The translations under genes were made by a program, and so were the position numbers. A model generated the notes under the pieces. That model was given only the letters and a program-made list of their open reading frames with translations. It was not told the DNA's origin and made no database searches. A stretch of DNA of 64,000 nucleotides, taken from contig NC_087070.1 of assembly GCF_963678635.1 (NCBI RefSeq), positions 3,415,157-3,479,156 on the forward strand, given 5' to 3'. Positions 63,101-63,218 of this stretch are shown piece by piece (position 1 is the first letter of the stretch; each line of letters starts with the position of its first letter). This stretch comes from Symsagittifera roscoffensis. Its lineage: Eukaryota; Xenacoelomorpha; Acoela; Convolutidae.

Positions 63101-63218
63101 GAATAGTGATCGATTCCTCCGCTACTCACTGAAACCGCCACCCCGTTCGCATTGATGTACAGAGTGTCAGTTGTTGCAGTGTGATATGCAGTGCCATCGA
63201 ACACTGGAGCTTCAGGTT
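16393..63218 (-). CDS. Multi-FN3-domain protein gene, 19 exons assembled, both ends missing
   Basis: This is a partial host gene read right to left. The exons are 62883-63218, 59316-59425, 58147-58366, 50117-50419, 49474-49521, 48213-48365, 44915-45053, 41543-41577, 37152-37289, 30862-31047, 29926-30231, 29086-29361, 28216-28369, 24990-25141, 23304-23585, 22182-22386, 20001-20178, 19100-19208 and 16393-16464. Every exon has an AG acceptor and a GT donor, all 18 junctions are phase-compatible, and the sum (3402 nt) is divisible by three. The product is about eleven tandem FN3 domains with the usual P..P start, a hydrophobic B strand, and L.PGT.Y in the E-F region. Many N-x-S/T sites and regularly placed cysteines point to an extracellular or membrane-anchored adhesion-type protein; the family cannot be named. 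Introns of 0.5-8 kb carry all the mobile elements of the window. Function is inferred from the domains only. Confidence 0.88.
16625..16880 (+). mobile_element. R1 hAT-like MITE, 3' partial copy
   Basis: Matches the right half of 4840-5273: GAGATATATACTAATTTTGA, CGCCTGCAGCGCAGAAA and TCGAGAAAATCCTA. Both termini are missing. Confidence 0.65.
17165..17430 (+). mobile_element. R4 repeat, 5' partial copy
   Basis: Starts AGCCAACAGACAGTTGAAAA, includes CTTTGACTTTCTAGAACAAT and ends where R4 reads GAAACTAGAAG. The right part is missing. Confidence 0.6.
17771..18262 (+). mobile_element. R2 repeat, copy 2
   Basis: Begins TTGTTCCGACTTTCG, has CGGAATGTTTCTTCTCGG and ends GGGGCAGTCGGAACATTCAG followed by CAGTCTTG. 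Diverged inside relative to the 9388 copy. Confidence 0.75.
18263..19099 (+). repeat. R4 repeat fragments and unassigned AT-rich sequence
   Basis: 18270-18310 carries an R4 left end (AGCTAGCAGACAGTTGGAAA). 18380-18600 has interior and right end (TATGAACTACGTTCATCGAC). 18600-18790 is a second interior. Between 18800 and 19099 I see no exon or repeat. Confidence 0.5.
19100..19208 (-). CDS. FN3 gene exon 18: second half of the last recognised domain
   Basis: 109 nt, phase 0 to 1. It has a strong acceptor (TTTTTATTTAG) and a consensus donor (GGCC|GTAAGT). It encodes VWKGSCGLCIFPFID, then DPTELQYECLPFPSG, where LQYECLPF matches the E-F region. The phase-0 start agrees with exon 17, as in exons 2/3. 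The FN3 match is weaker than for the other exons. Confidence 0.7.
20001..20178 (-). CDS. FN3 gene exon 17: end of one domain fused to the start of the next
   Basis: 178 nt, phase 2 to 0. The acceptor is TTGCTTGTAG and the donor is ACAG|GTAGGC. It encodes FLCTATGQVMNSADELFTV (F-G end of the previous domain), then LPNPGSITSI and DTLTVALDNG (A and B strands of the next) and ends EELHIQ. It is the one place where the domain border has no intron. Two further AG sites lie 14 and 20 bases into the exon, but only this start keeps phase 2 with exon 16. Confidence 0.78.
20437..20462. repeat. 26-base G run
   Basis: Uninterrupted G26, followed by three imperfect copies of TGTTTTAAGATAGGGAATAG down to about 20570. 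It lies in the intron between exons 17 and 16. The length may be inexact in the assembly. Confidence 0.7.
20640..21290. repeat. Satellite S1, cluster 2 (about four units)
   Basis: Same unit as at 5860-7400: AATCTCAGATTTGGG, GAGAAAAGTCAAAAAGTTT, CTTCCTGCAACCC and CATTCTAC. Units start near 20640, 20820, 20985 and 21150. Separated from cluster 1 by 13 kb. Confidence 0.75.
21690..21937 (+). repeat. R4 repeat fragments
   Basis: An interior piece (TTGATCAAGTTTTTACACTT, TTTATAGTGAAGTTTGC) and a left end (GTAGCCAACATCCAGTTGGA). The R4 left end abuts an R1 half copy. Confidence 0.55.
21938..22142 (-). mobile_element. R1 hAT-like MITE, half copy
   Basis: Reversed relative to 4840-5273: GCGCGCACTGTCCTC, AGTATATATTGGCGCCGAAG, CAGGGGGTCGAATCCCCGAG, and the end TAAATCCGCCCCTG at 22141. 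The other half is missing. It lies 40 bases from the donor of exon 16. Confidence 0.75.
22182..22386 (-). CDS. FN3 gene exon 16: FN3 domain lacking its G strand
   Basis: 205 nt, phase 1 to 2. The acceptor is TTATTTCAG and the donor is CCAC|GTAAAA. It encodes DPEKPENCFF, SLELNCDSP, GYLVTLMGS and ITSLSAASTYMISVRTT, that is strands A-F of a short domain. The G strand lies at the beginning of exon 17, so the intron is inside the domain. A half copy of the R1 MITE ends 40 bases beyond the donor. Confidence 0.82.
22881..23286. mobile_element. Foldback element next to exon 15
   Basis: Imperfect inverted repeat of two arms of about 200 bp meeting near 23083. GGCAGATTGCTCTTTTTAAA (23029) pairs with TTCAAAAGAGCAACCTGCC; GACAATTTTTGCACGCAAAA pairs with TTTTCATGCAAAGGTTTG. 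CTGTCTGTCC near 23275 lies only 17 bases from the exon 15 donor. In the transcript it could form a long hairpin. Confidence 0.7.
23304..23585 (-). CDS. FN3 gene exon 15: complete FN3 domain
   Basis: 282 nt, phase 1 to 1. The acceptor is ATTTTTTTCAG and the donor is ACAT|GTGAGT. It starts PFPPILRATAV, contains LGLKPQTEYTFKAYAYW (E-F), and ends SEVTVCT. Just past the donor begins one arm of a 400-bp foldback repeat (22881-23286). Confidence 0.88.
23605..23945 (+). mobile_element. R4 repeat, copy with both ends
   Basis: Starts GGCCAACAGACAGACAGTTG, then AAAAGAGTCATGAACGCC, and ends CATAAGAGTAATCACTGCGT then TCATTACTCTTAATA. The terminal words are inverted relative to each other. The centre is shortened. 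It begins 20 bases upstream of the exon 15 acceptor. Confidence 0.65.
24990..25141 (-). CDS. FN3 gene exon 14: second half of the domain
   Basis: 152 nt, phase 2 to 1. The acceptor is GATTTTAG and the donor is TTCTG|GTACAA. It encodes VGSSNFSSTTFLYEF, then LSAIKVYGDWATQNTSF, which fits the F-G strands of FN3 although the usual PGT.Y is lost. The donor is weaker than the others and the 3' limit could shift, but phase 1 agrees with exon 15. Confidence 0.75.
25142..26880. other. Intron 13 sequence with a partial R8 end
   Basis: 25790-25935 contains AATCGAT, CATTATAATCC, TTATAATCGATTG and the terminal word TCATGGAATTCCAATGCGGG, matching one end of the R8 element at 37730-38335. The rest is AT-rich with no feature recognised. 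Confidence 0.45.
26885..27300 (+). mobile_element. R4 repeat, partial copy
   Basis: ATAGCCAATATTTGAACGCA at the left, then CTTTTGCTGTTAGATTGTTG and GAAATCAAAAGTTGAAACAC. Right terminus not recognised. Confidence 0.55.
27720..28074. mobile_element. R5 element, short diverged copy
   Basis: Ends ATTTCGAAGTCAAACTGTG and CACAATTTGACCTAGTAATG match the R5 termini with a few changes. Interior words GTCGCGGAATCTGCAAC, GGGGATTCCACAA and AAGTGGATTTTGCC are degraded forms of the R5 palindrome. About 355 bp. Confidence 0.65.
28216..28369 (-). CDS. FN3 gene exon 13: first half of an FN3 domain
   Basis: 154 nt, phase 1 to 2. The acceptor is TACTTTTCAG and the donor is a consensus CTTC|GTAAGT. It encodes PNGPANIAQNISATT, MPLTWTVPTEGYAEVYQI (strands A-C, conserved W and Y) and ENVSSTS. 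Its phase-2 end joins exon 14 in frame. Confidence 0.87.
28540..28680 (+). repeat. R4 repeat interior fragment
   Basis: AGAAGTTGATCACGTTTCTA, TTTGCTGTTCGATAGTGGAA and AAGAAAGCAAAAT match the R4 middle. Confidence 0.55.
29086..29361 (-). CDS. FN3 gene exon 12: complete FN3 domain
   Basis: 276 nt, phase 1 to 1. The acceptor is TGTATTTAG and the donor is GCACAC|GTAATT. It starts DPTNPKASLF, has YYEYARYNLS (C strand), GLAAGCQYDLAFEAFC (E-F with the C-x9-C pair), and ends YVLCT. Exon and intron bases differ sharply in GC content. Confidence 0.87.
29926..30231 (-). CDS. FN3 gene exon 11: complete FN3 domain
   Basis: 306 nt, phase 1 to 1. The acceptor is TGCTTTCAG and the donor is a consensus CCGT|GTAAGT. 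It starts VPNEGLTNYTG and contains LIPGCPYTIRYYLKC, with the C-x9-C pattern of the neighbouring domains, and ends IKICPC. NYT, NGT, NAS and NST are potential glycosylation sites. Confidence 0.87.
30339..30395 (+). other. Weak tRNA-like sequence
   Basis: TAGTTTAACGGTTAAGC resembles a tRNA D-arm/A box, and AACGAATCTCCC 35 bases on loosely resembles a B box. No acceptor stem can be drawn. Possibly a worn SINE head; a chance match is also possible. Confidence 0.2.
30862..31047 (-). CDS. FN3 gene exon 10: second half of the domain
   Basis: 186 nt, phase 1 to 1. The acceptor is TTTCTTTAG and the donor is GCAG|GTACCC. It contains FGLMPGCVYTLHYTATC: the usual PGT.Y is PGC.Y here, and a second cysteine follows after nine residues. 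Exons 11 and 12 share this cysteine pattern. It ends KDGCA. Confidence 0.84.
31340..31610. repeat. CGCTTTTCTAA word array, locus 1
   Basis: Iterated TTCGCTTTTCTAA, CTGAATCCTTGTTTTTCTAA and GAACCCTCATTTTC words at about 30-60-base spacing. Same word family as 36000-36350. Confidence 0.55.
32096..32144. other. Perfect 20-bp hairpin with 9-nt loop
   Basis: AGATATCTCAGCCTCCTCGA (32096-32115), loop AGCACACCG, then its exact reverse complement (32125-32144). GC-richer than its surroundings, which look like decayed retroelement coding sequence. Confidence 0.85.
32225..32520 (+). pseudogene. Integrase fragment of a third gypsy-type element
   Basis: The plus strand reads ECIKSDKGLKPLATKEYLE, then LEMDFAGTLPI (first catalytic D in the usual DFAGPL context), two stops, ILACIDRFSNF and STQLTSS. 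This matches the layout of the integrase at 54740-55070. A stop occurs every few dozen codons; no LTR or other domains found nearby. The ORF 31896-32081 just upstream (MSDQIVPPLV, KLLRLSTSEDML) may belong to the same remnant. Confidence 0.65.
33220..33490. mobile_element. R6 element with iterated ACAACTCGCAA words
   Basis: Left side: GAAAAGACAACTCGCAAC, ACAACTCGCAAAAT, GCGACAACTCGCAAG. Right side: GCAAGTTGTCTTCTAATTCG, TGCGAGTTGTCTTTTCTTGC, an inverted set. Centre: GAAGCTAATTGGAAACTTGA and TTAAGGTCGCCAGTGGGCGC. Related to 38336-38575 and, inverted, to 40082-40160. Confidence 0.6.
33646..34585 (+). pseudogene. Degraded hydrophilic coding-like segments, perhaps LINE ORF1
   Basis: Successive plus-strand open segments in different frames: 33646-33840 (MADGYGSEIPKPSLTVARSK), 33883-34119 (MTIDWDALDH, then a D/S/E-rich stretch) and 34322-34585 (acidic and lysine-rich). 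No domain is recognised. They precede a LINE-like RT tail on the same strand, which suggests but does not prove a common origin. Confidence 0.3.
34790..35439 (+). pseudogene. LINE-like reverse transcriptase C-terminal remnant
   Basis: 34793-34984 reads KTIRSRFLEKPLTIRNRLLL then INALVISHLHYLPS, the RT thumb pattern common in non-LTR retrotransposon ORF2. The next frame continues LEKRLSWTVKTCCTRES, VSLFLDWKIIYHLWKIKQKL and LLPAY, and a third frame reads MATFGKASWKYFKFI to a stop at 35439. Two frameshifts; the RT core is missing. Clade cannot be assigned. Confidence 0.55.
35440..35999. other. Unassigned sequence
   Basis: AT-rich start, then a segment with GGGGAGAAAGTGAAAAAGAG near 35605, which matches the right terminal word of the 36633-37071 element. 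No coding region. Confidence 0.35.
36000..36350. repeat. CGCTTTTCTAA word array, locus 2
   Basis: ACTTCGCTTTTCTAACGCTG, CCGAATCCTCGCTTTCCTAA and CTGATTCCTCTGTTTTCATC recur as in 31340-31610. Confidence 0.55.
36450..36632. repeat. CATAACTTGATTATGTCGT word array
   Basis: Five or six near-copies of ACTTGATTATGTCGT / ATACATAACTTG. The array resumes at 37073 (AGTTTGTTATGTCGTGAAT) after the inserted 36633-37071 element. Confidence 0.55.
36633..37071. mobile_element. Inverted-end element with iterated GCGACCCATGTCCAGAC words
   Basis: Left end GCTCTTTTTCCTTTTCCCCA; the right end reads GCTCTTTTTCCTTCCCCCAA on the other strand. Between them CGACCCATGTCCAGACTTT, GCGACCAAATTT, TCCAGACTTTCGCGACC and AAGTCTGGACAT recur in both orientations. 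It splits the 36450-36632 array. Confidence 0.65.
37152..37289 (-). CDS. FN3 gene exon 9: first half of an FN3 domain
   Basis: 138 nt, phase 1 to 1. The acceptor is CCGTTTCAG and the donor is ACAAG|GTATAA. It encodes PNLPEEVDVV, TLSVFAAGV and YDHFDMIFEP, corresponding to strands A to C. The second half is exon 10, across a 6.1-kb intron full of mobile sequence. Confidence 0.82.
37603..37729 (+). mobile_element. R2 repeat, 5' fragment
   Basis: GGAACGTTCATGCTGGGGCG, TTTTAGCCATATTTTTTTTG and GACGGAATTTTATTA follow the R2 start order; it breaks off at the R8 element. Confidence 0.55.
37730..38335. mobile_element. R8 element with AATCGATTATAATC words
   Basis: Left end CTCGCACTGGAGTTCCATGA then ATAAAAATTGATTAT; the right end on the other strand reads TCCCGCATCGGAGTTTCATG then GATAATAATCGATTA. 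Inside, ATTATAATC, GATAATCGATTATAAGG, TGGATTATAATCCATTATAA and AATCGATTATAATCACAATA recur in both halves. No ORF. Confidence 0.7.
38336..38575. mobile_element. R6 element, second copy
   Basis: AAGGTAATTGGAAACTTTAT, ATAAGGTCGCCGGTGGGCGC and TATTGCGAGTTGTCTTCTAA match 33290-33470. The left ACAACTCGCAA cluster is missing, replaced by the R8 junction. Confidence 0.6.
38653..38945. repeat. Tandem duplication (158-bp offset) including an R2 end
   Basis: TCACAAATAATCAAAA through GAGGGCAATCGGAACATTGA and CACAAGCAGTCTTG occurs at 38653-38789 and again from 38811 with few differences. The last part is the R2 right terminus. Confidence 0.75.
39606..39651. repeat. 15-bp minisatellite, three copies
   Basis: TGGTACGCGCTCTTT repeated three times exactly, with weaker relatives at 39570 and, inverted, near 39380. 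Confidence 0.8.
40082..40160 (-). repeat. R6 fragment, inverted
   Basis: CAGAGGGTAGGACTCTATGC, GAGCCGGTTATC and CACCGGCGACATTAAGCCGA are the reverse complement of the centre of 38336-38575. Confidence 0.5.
40633..40706 (+). tRNA. tRNA pseudogene or SINE head
   Basis: GTGCGGCTTAGCGGTTAATG resembles a tRNA 5' end with D-arm (A box), and AAGATTCGAAATTTT about 60 bases on resembles the T-arm (B box GGTTCGANTCC) with changes. The anticodon stem is not clear, so a functional tRNA is unlikely. Confidence 0.3.
40950..41437 (-). mobile_element. R2 repeat, inverted copy
   Basis: Reverse complement of the 9388 copy: starts CAAGACTACCCGTATCATTG, has TTACGCGTTAATAGCACTAA, and ends CGTTACGAAAGTCGGAACAA. 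Terminal CTTTCGTTACGAAAG is perfect. Confidence 0.8.
41543..41577 (-). CDS. FN3 gene exon 8: 35-nt microexon, G strand of the domain
   Basis: 35 nt, phase 2 to 1. The acceptor is GTAAATAG and the donor is ACAG|GTTAGT. It encodes ASSFATITTCT. The terminal CT matches the VCT/LCT ends of other domains in this gene (exons 1, 12 and 15). Without it exon 7 would be out of frame with exon 9. It is short, so the support is phase plus motif. Confidence 0.7.
41578..42689. other. Intron sequence without recognised features
   Basis: 41600-42100 is AT-rich; 42110-42520 is more balanced in composition but has no exon with proper splice sites. 42590-42680 contains a short direct repeat around GTATGAAAAAAGTA. 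Confidence 0.4.
42690..43380. repeat. AAATCGATTTAAATC word array
   Basis: GATCTAAATCGATTTTAAAT, GGATTAAAATCAG, AAATCGATTTTAG, TTAAATCGATCC, ATTTAAATCGCTATAAAATC and GATCCAAAATCAATTTTG, ending GTCAATGCGGGCAG. The GCGGG end resembles the ends of R8 and R9. The matching left end was not found. Confidence 0.5.
43915..44236. mobile_element. R5 element, left-truncated copy
   Basis: GGATTCCGCTCACAACTTGC, GGATTCCGCTTACATTTGCG, GTGGATTCCACAAAC and GAATCCG-type words, ending CACAGTTTGGCCTCGTAATG at 44236, identical to the R5 right end. The left terminus is absent. Confidence 0.75.
44520..44830. repeat. CGAGACTAATTTTCAGAC word array
   Basis: AGACTTTCGTGATTAGT, TCGAGACTAATTTTTAGACT, GACTTATTTCCAGACTAATG and TTTCGAGACTATTTCG recur. 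Loosely related to the words in 36633-37071. Confidence 0.45.
44915..45053 (-). CDS. FN3 gene exon 7: second half of the domain
   Basis: 139 nt, phase 1 to 2. The acceptor is TTATTTCAG and the donor is CAGG|GTTGGC. It encodes DLTVSGLAFPGVVYTFSV, the E-F segment, and ends DPYCAG. The phase-2 end requires a partner starting in phase 2; the 35-nt exon 8 fits. The intron to its right (upstream on the coding strand) carries a C12 run followed by a CT microsatellite. Confidence 0.82.
45097..45148. repeat. C12 run and CT microsatellite
   Basis: Twelve C followed by about eighteen CT dinucleotides with one interruption. It lies 44 bases upstream of the exon 7 acceptor on the coding strand, where it reads as GA repeats. 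Confidence 0.8.
45215..45490. repeat. CAAGATCTTG palindromic-word array, locus 2
   Basis: GTCTTGGAAAATCTTGCAAA, GCTTGCAAGATCCTGACAAG, TTCCAAGATCTTGACAAGAT, AGCTCTTGTCAAGATG and GCCAAGATCTTGTTAACAT recur in 275 bases. Terminal repeats were not resolved. Confidence 0.6.
45505..45985 (+). mobile_element. R4 repeat, best full-length copy
   Basis: About 480 bp from ATAGCAAACAGAGAGTTGGA to AGCTACGTTCATCAACTTTT. The ends AAAGAATCAATACGCGCA and the reversed right end (AAGTTGATGAACGTAGC) form imperfect inverted repeats. Interior has CTTTGAATTTCTAGAACAAT and CGCTGTTCGATAATGGAG. Non-coding. Confidence 0.75.
46052..46538 (+). mobile_element. R2 repeat, copy 4
   Basis: Starts TTCCGACTTTCGAAAGTAAC, includes AATTAACGTGCGATATATTT and ends GCAGTCGGAACATTCAGGGC followed by CAGTCTTG. 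Very close to the 9388 copy. Confidence 0.8.
46539..47339. other. Intron sequence without recognised features
   Basis: AT-rich; no exon, no terminal repeats, no known word array. Confidence 0.4.
47340..48072. mobile_element. 733-bp foldback MITE with TA duplication (Tc1/mariner-like)
   Basis: Two arms of about 305 bp (47340-47645 and 47768-48072), roughly 95 percent identical by eye as inverted repeats, separated by about 120 bp. Terminal CAGTGCTGATTTAAATTAAC on both strands, flanked by TA on each side (47338-47339 and 48073-48074), the target of Tc1/mariner transposons. No transposase. The similar short ORFs on the two strands come from the arms. Confidence 0.85.
48213..48365 (-). CDS. FN3 gene exon 6: first half of an FN3 domain
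   Basis: 153 nt, phase 1 to 1. The acceptor is GACTTGCAG and the donor is GCTG|GTAAAC. It encodes PPPVDASSTVLNWTAS (A and B strands, with the conserved tryptophan) and then a glycine-rich C-strand region ending AVAAGA. The domain continues in exons 7 and 8. Confidence 0.85.
48530..48667. mobile_element. Small MITE with GGATCTACTTAA ends
   Basis: 138 bp with perfect 12-bp inverted ends GGATCTACTTAA and TTAAGTAGATCC. Interior shares GACCAATCAGAATGCAGCAA with 59080-59305. Confidence 0.65.
48674..49024 (-). mobile_element. R1 hAT-like MITE, inserted beside the small MITE
   Basis: Ends CAAGGGCGGATCTAGG and CTAAATCCGCCCCTG; flanks CCAATAAG (48666-48673) and CCTATAAG (49025-49032) are an 8-bp duplication with one mismatch. 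Contains GCGCGCTCCCCCTCAAAATT and TATATTGGCGCCGAAGGCGC. Confidence 0.85.
49131..49473. other. Intron sequence without recognised features
   Basis: AT-rich, no repeats or exon recognised. Confidence 0.4.
49474..49521 (-). CDS. FN3 gene exon 5: 48-nt linker microexon
   Basis: 48 nt, phase 1 to 1. The acceptor is TATTCAAG and the donor is GCCG|GTAACT. It encodes QSLGVGTICNACTAA, a short linker with a C-x2-C pair between two FN3 domains. Being symmetric it could be skipped without a frame change. It has no homology of its own; support is the frame-consistent splice sites, spacing and composition. Confidence 0.68.
50117..50419 (-). CDS. FN3 gene exon 4: complete FN3 domain
   Basis: 303 nt, phase 1 to 1. 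The acceptor is GTGATTAG and the donor is a consensus GACC|GTAAGT. It has no internal methionine near its start, so simple ORF calling misses it. It starts DPAHPTITTV, then TITVTVAIPG, LSYGNTYALTVTVAV, and ends ETGCD. Several NST/NTS/NTT sites are present. Only about 370 bases separate it from the 5' LTR of the gypsy element in the intron to its right. Confidence 0.87.
50635..50786 (-). mobile_element. R1 MITE, left part, split by the gypsy element
   Basis: TTTCTGCGCCGCAGGCATAG, GGCGTTTTTAGGCACTTTTT and CACGCACTCCCCC, breaking off exactly at the LTR. The other part follows the 3' LTR at 57350. Confidence 0.8.
50787..51011 (+). repeat. 5' LTR of the gypsy element
   Basis: 225 bp, TGTTGCG at the start and TTTTATCA at the end. 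It carries an extra CGCACTCCCCC between TGTTGCG and AATCATACC, absent from the 3' LTR. An internal inverted repeat TCATTCTCTCCGGCGGAGAGA lies near 50884-50907 and could form a hairpin in the LTR transcript. Confidence 0.9.
51011..52302 (+). pseudogene. gag: gag and protease start of the gypsy element (broken)
   Basis: It starts MAQSNSNESN, IPSFWQNHTVDPPIPWEEW, parallel to MAQ and IPVFW in the left element. A TAG stop at 51347 interrupts it; the frame continues ADKKLRSILYLALGNEGKK, meets a second stop near 51562 and a one-base shift in a G run, then resumes AEMAKRFDIPTGEDEW. The nucleocapsid has two zinc knuckles (CMKCVGSFTKGHLAVCPA, CTTCKYRGHFTRLC). Near the end the protease motif reads VDSASPVSFL: the D-S/T-G triad has alanine instead of glycine. 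Confidence 0.85.
51012..51026 (+). other. Primer-binding site overlapping the gag start
   Basis: TGGCGCAGTCAAACAG begins right after the LTR. The ATG of gag uses the last A of the LTR and the first two bases of this site. The left element has TGGCGCAGCC at the same place. I cannot name the matching tRNA. Confidence 0.6.
52315..53973 (+). pseudogene. pol: pol (protease end, RT, RNase H) of the gypsy element
   Basis: Protease C-terminus (ERNILGNDYLPKVGIEVS), then RT: GRRVPLHLLDSVK, INPIVITCKKDKSRKLALDS, a frameshift near 52940, a second near 53010, then ITGTYQFLTGFYGLGNLPNE and the catalytic YLDDILVAS. RNase H follows: VKTDASHNGLGASL, TNELELLGVVWAVEHYKNYL, ITDHKALLS, then RLTRWVDLLLPFNF. The catalytic aspartates of RT and RNase H are kept even though the frame is broken. 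A stop ends the frame at 53973. Confidence 0.9.
54230..55534 (+). pseudogene. Integrase of the gypsy element (frameshifted, first catalytic D lost)
   Basis: Zinc-binding part: LRNTVLKTLH, then SHPGQFGT, then WINCTQCTQTGKN, giving an H-H-C-C set across two frames. Core: NEELNLNFAGPL, where the first catalytic aspartate (DFAGPL) is asparagine; CIDCFSKFPSAKITSS; then IRVDHASFFTSQDF with the second D in a new frame (shift near 55070) and GDHRSNGLVEKLVYTVK with the glutamate. The end (KCSPFEIHFNRKPN, then KERALDWNAD) stops at 55532. Confidence 0.85.
55583..56839 (+). CDS. 418-residue C-terminal Pol extension of the gypsy element
   Basis: Open frame with no internal stop. The first part (NPFLKQLGQTIINS, VELSDGKIIRKSDIAIPK) looks like an integrase C-terminal, chromatin-binding type tail. 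The middle is basic and proline/threonine-rich (KTNKTKPQQTRK, RSRGMNQPTKPNKPK). LRRSSRNVGPPQFFGKRLYI recalls the closing part of Pol in this lineage, and the end is acidic and serine-rich. No signal peptide, transmembrane segment or cysteine cluster, so an Env is unlikely. It is the longest intact frame of the element; the start chosen is the first ATG after the stop at 55532, but it was probably read as part of Pol. Confidence 0.7.
   Translation: MSLNSPFEANLLRKTNGSIDGNPFLKQLGQTIINSTKSTVELSDGKIIRKSDIAIPKSKFSTIRSFKENISFPSFINTDLQVGPRKTNKTKPQQTRKLGPKTRRQIELPTPVTTRSRGMNQPTKPNKPKRTRNKASTSNTGYLAGDKSMFIPSDTSDISGWEWIAGDFPCREMIRERFISNNPILNEEPTSSLDPQTYQTNIKSEILDEQLQSTDTAECPISIKPAAQTTSHSPSKPPTTATSEGPNAPLDTKKEFEGENLIEFPVFEIEDSSDENAITEERHPKETIITGNDFKLRRSSRNVGPPQFFGKRLYIDIIDENENQPGSAKNPIPLDENDSSGTPTQTITRNPSDIQTPIFDIQSEECTSDSVISSSSDQISIISTDESLRDAVNSFDNYIDLDSEIFNAELEKFMEGDS
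57128..57135 (+). other. Polypurine tract
   Basis: AAGGGGAA directly precedes the 3' LTR, the normal site of plus-strand priming. Confidence 0.75.
57136..57349 (+). repeat. 3' LTR of the gypsy element
   Basis: 214 bp, TGTTGCGAATCATACC to ATTTTATCA. Differs from the 5' LTR at four bases (in CTTACTT, ACAGAGA, TTCCCTT and GAAACAT) plus the 11-base insertion of the 5' copy. Confidence 0.92.
57350..57512 (-). mobile_element. R1 MITE, right part, after the gypsy element
   Basis: CCCCCCTCAAAATTAGTATA, TTTGGGTCGGCAGGGGTTCA and TAAATCCGC complete the copy begun at 50635. Confidence 0.8.
57513..58146. other. Intron sequence without recognised features
   Basis: No exon, word array or terminal repeat recognised. 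Confidence 0.4.
58147..58366 (-). CDS. FN3 gene exon 3: second half of the FN3 domain
   Basis: 220 nt, phase 0 to 1. The acceptor is TATTACAG and the donor is ACAT|GTAAGG. It begins VIALTPDL, contains NITISGLTPGTNYTMTV, a textbook E-F segment of FN3, and ends VNVTGCT. A T-rich tract lies directly upstream of the acceptor on the coding strand. Confidence 0.87.
58910..59027. mobile_element. Small inverted-end repeat
   Basis: GTCGAAGTATAAACCAGCCA at the left and TGGGCTGGTTTATTCACACT then CGAC at the right are inverted copies. The centre repeats TTCGGCTG. Confidence 0.55.
59080..59305. mobile_element. Diverged relative of the GGATCTACTTAA MITE
   Basis: TAAGTAGATTAAG at the left, GTTGAGTAGATCC at the right, and two copies of AAGTTTTTCNRCCAATCAGA then ATGCAGCA about 60 bases apart. 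The right end lies about 12 bases from exon 2. Confidence 0.5.
59316..59425 (-). CDS. FN3 gene exon 2: first half of an FN3 domain
   Basis: 110 nt, phase 1 to 0. The acceptor is GCTTTCAG and the donor is CGAG|GTACTT. It encodes PVAPTISANALSADNG, then TITVYFSEV (B strand), and stops at DHIE in the C strand. The next exon starts in phase 0 and supplies the rest of the domain. Confidence 0.85.
59702..60076 (+). mobile_element. R2 repeat, shortened copy
   Basis: TGTTCCGGCTTTCGAGAAAA, ATTTATGCTCGG and, at the end, GGGACAGTCGCCCTGATATT and CAGTCTTG. Interior matches the 17771 copy (CATTGGCCATGTTCTGGACT-like segment). Confidence 0.65.
60091..60850. mobile_element. R7 element with TTTCAGATCTGAAA palindromes
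   Basis: About 760 bp. The left end GCCCGTACCCAGTAAGTTTT and the right end, read on the other strand as GGCCGTACCCAGGGGATTTT, are imperfect inverted repeats. Exact TTTCAGATCTGAAA occurs four times (60241, 60306, 60679, 60724), and shorter forms such as TTTCAGATC and GATCTGAAAT occur at least eight more times, clustered in 60120-60320 and 60665-60770 with a free centre. No ORF of note. Confidence 0.8.
61229..61939 (-). mobile_element. R2 repeat, inverted diverged copy
   Basis: CAAGATTACTCGACCAGGGC at the left, TTTACGCGTTAATAGCGCGA inside, and GGGGAACAAG at the right, where a second R2-type end (CAAGACTGCTCGTATCAATG) follows directly. Confidence 0.65.
61976..62882. other. Intron sequence without recognised features
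   Basis: AT-rich. No exon, no terminal repeats or word arrays recognised. Confidence 0.4.
62883..63218 (-). CDS. FN3 gene exon 1 (in window): complete FN3 domain with basic loop
   Basis: 336 nt, phase 1 to 1. The acceptor is AACTTTAG and the donor is CACCG|GTTAGA. It begins PEAPVF, carries ITGLTPGTSYNATF as the E-F signature and ends LTDLCT. The loop before the E strand is unusually long and contains two cysteines flanking KRQRRS, an R-x-R-R furin-type motif. Sites such as NIT, NAT and NTT are potential N-glycosylation sites. It is the most 5' exon found; nothing exon-like was recognised between 63219 and 64000. Confidence 0.85.
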
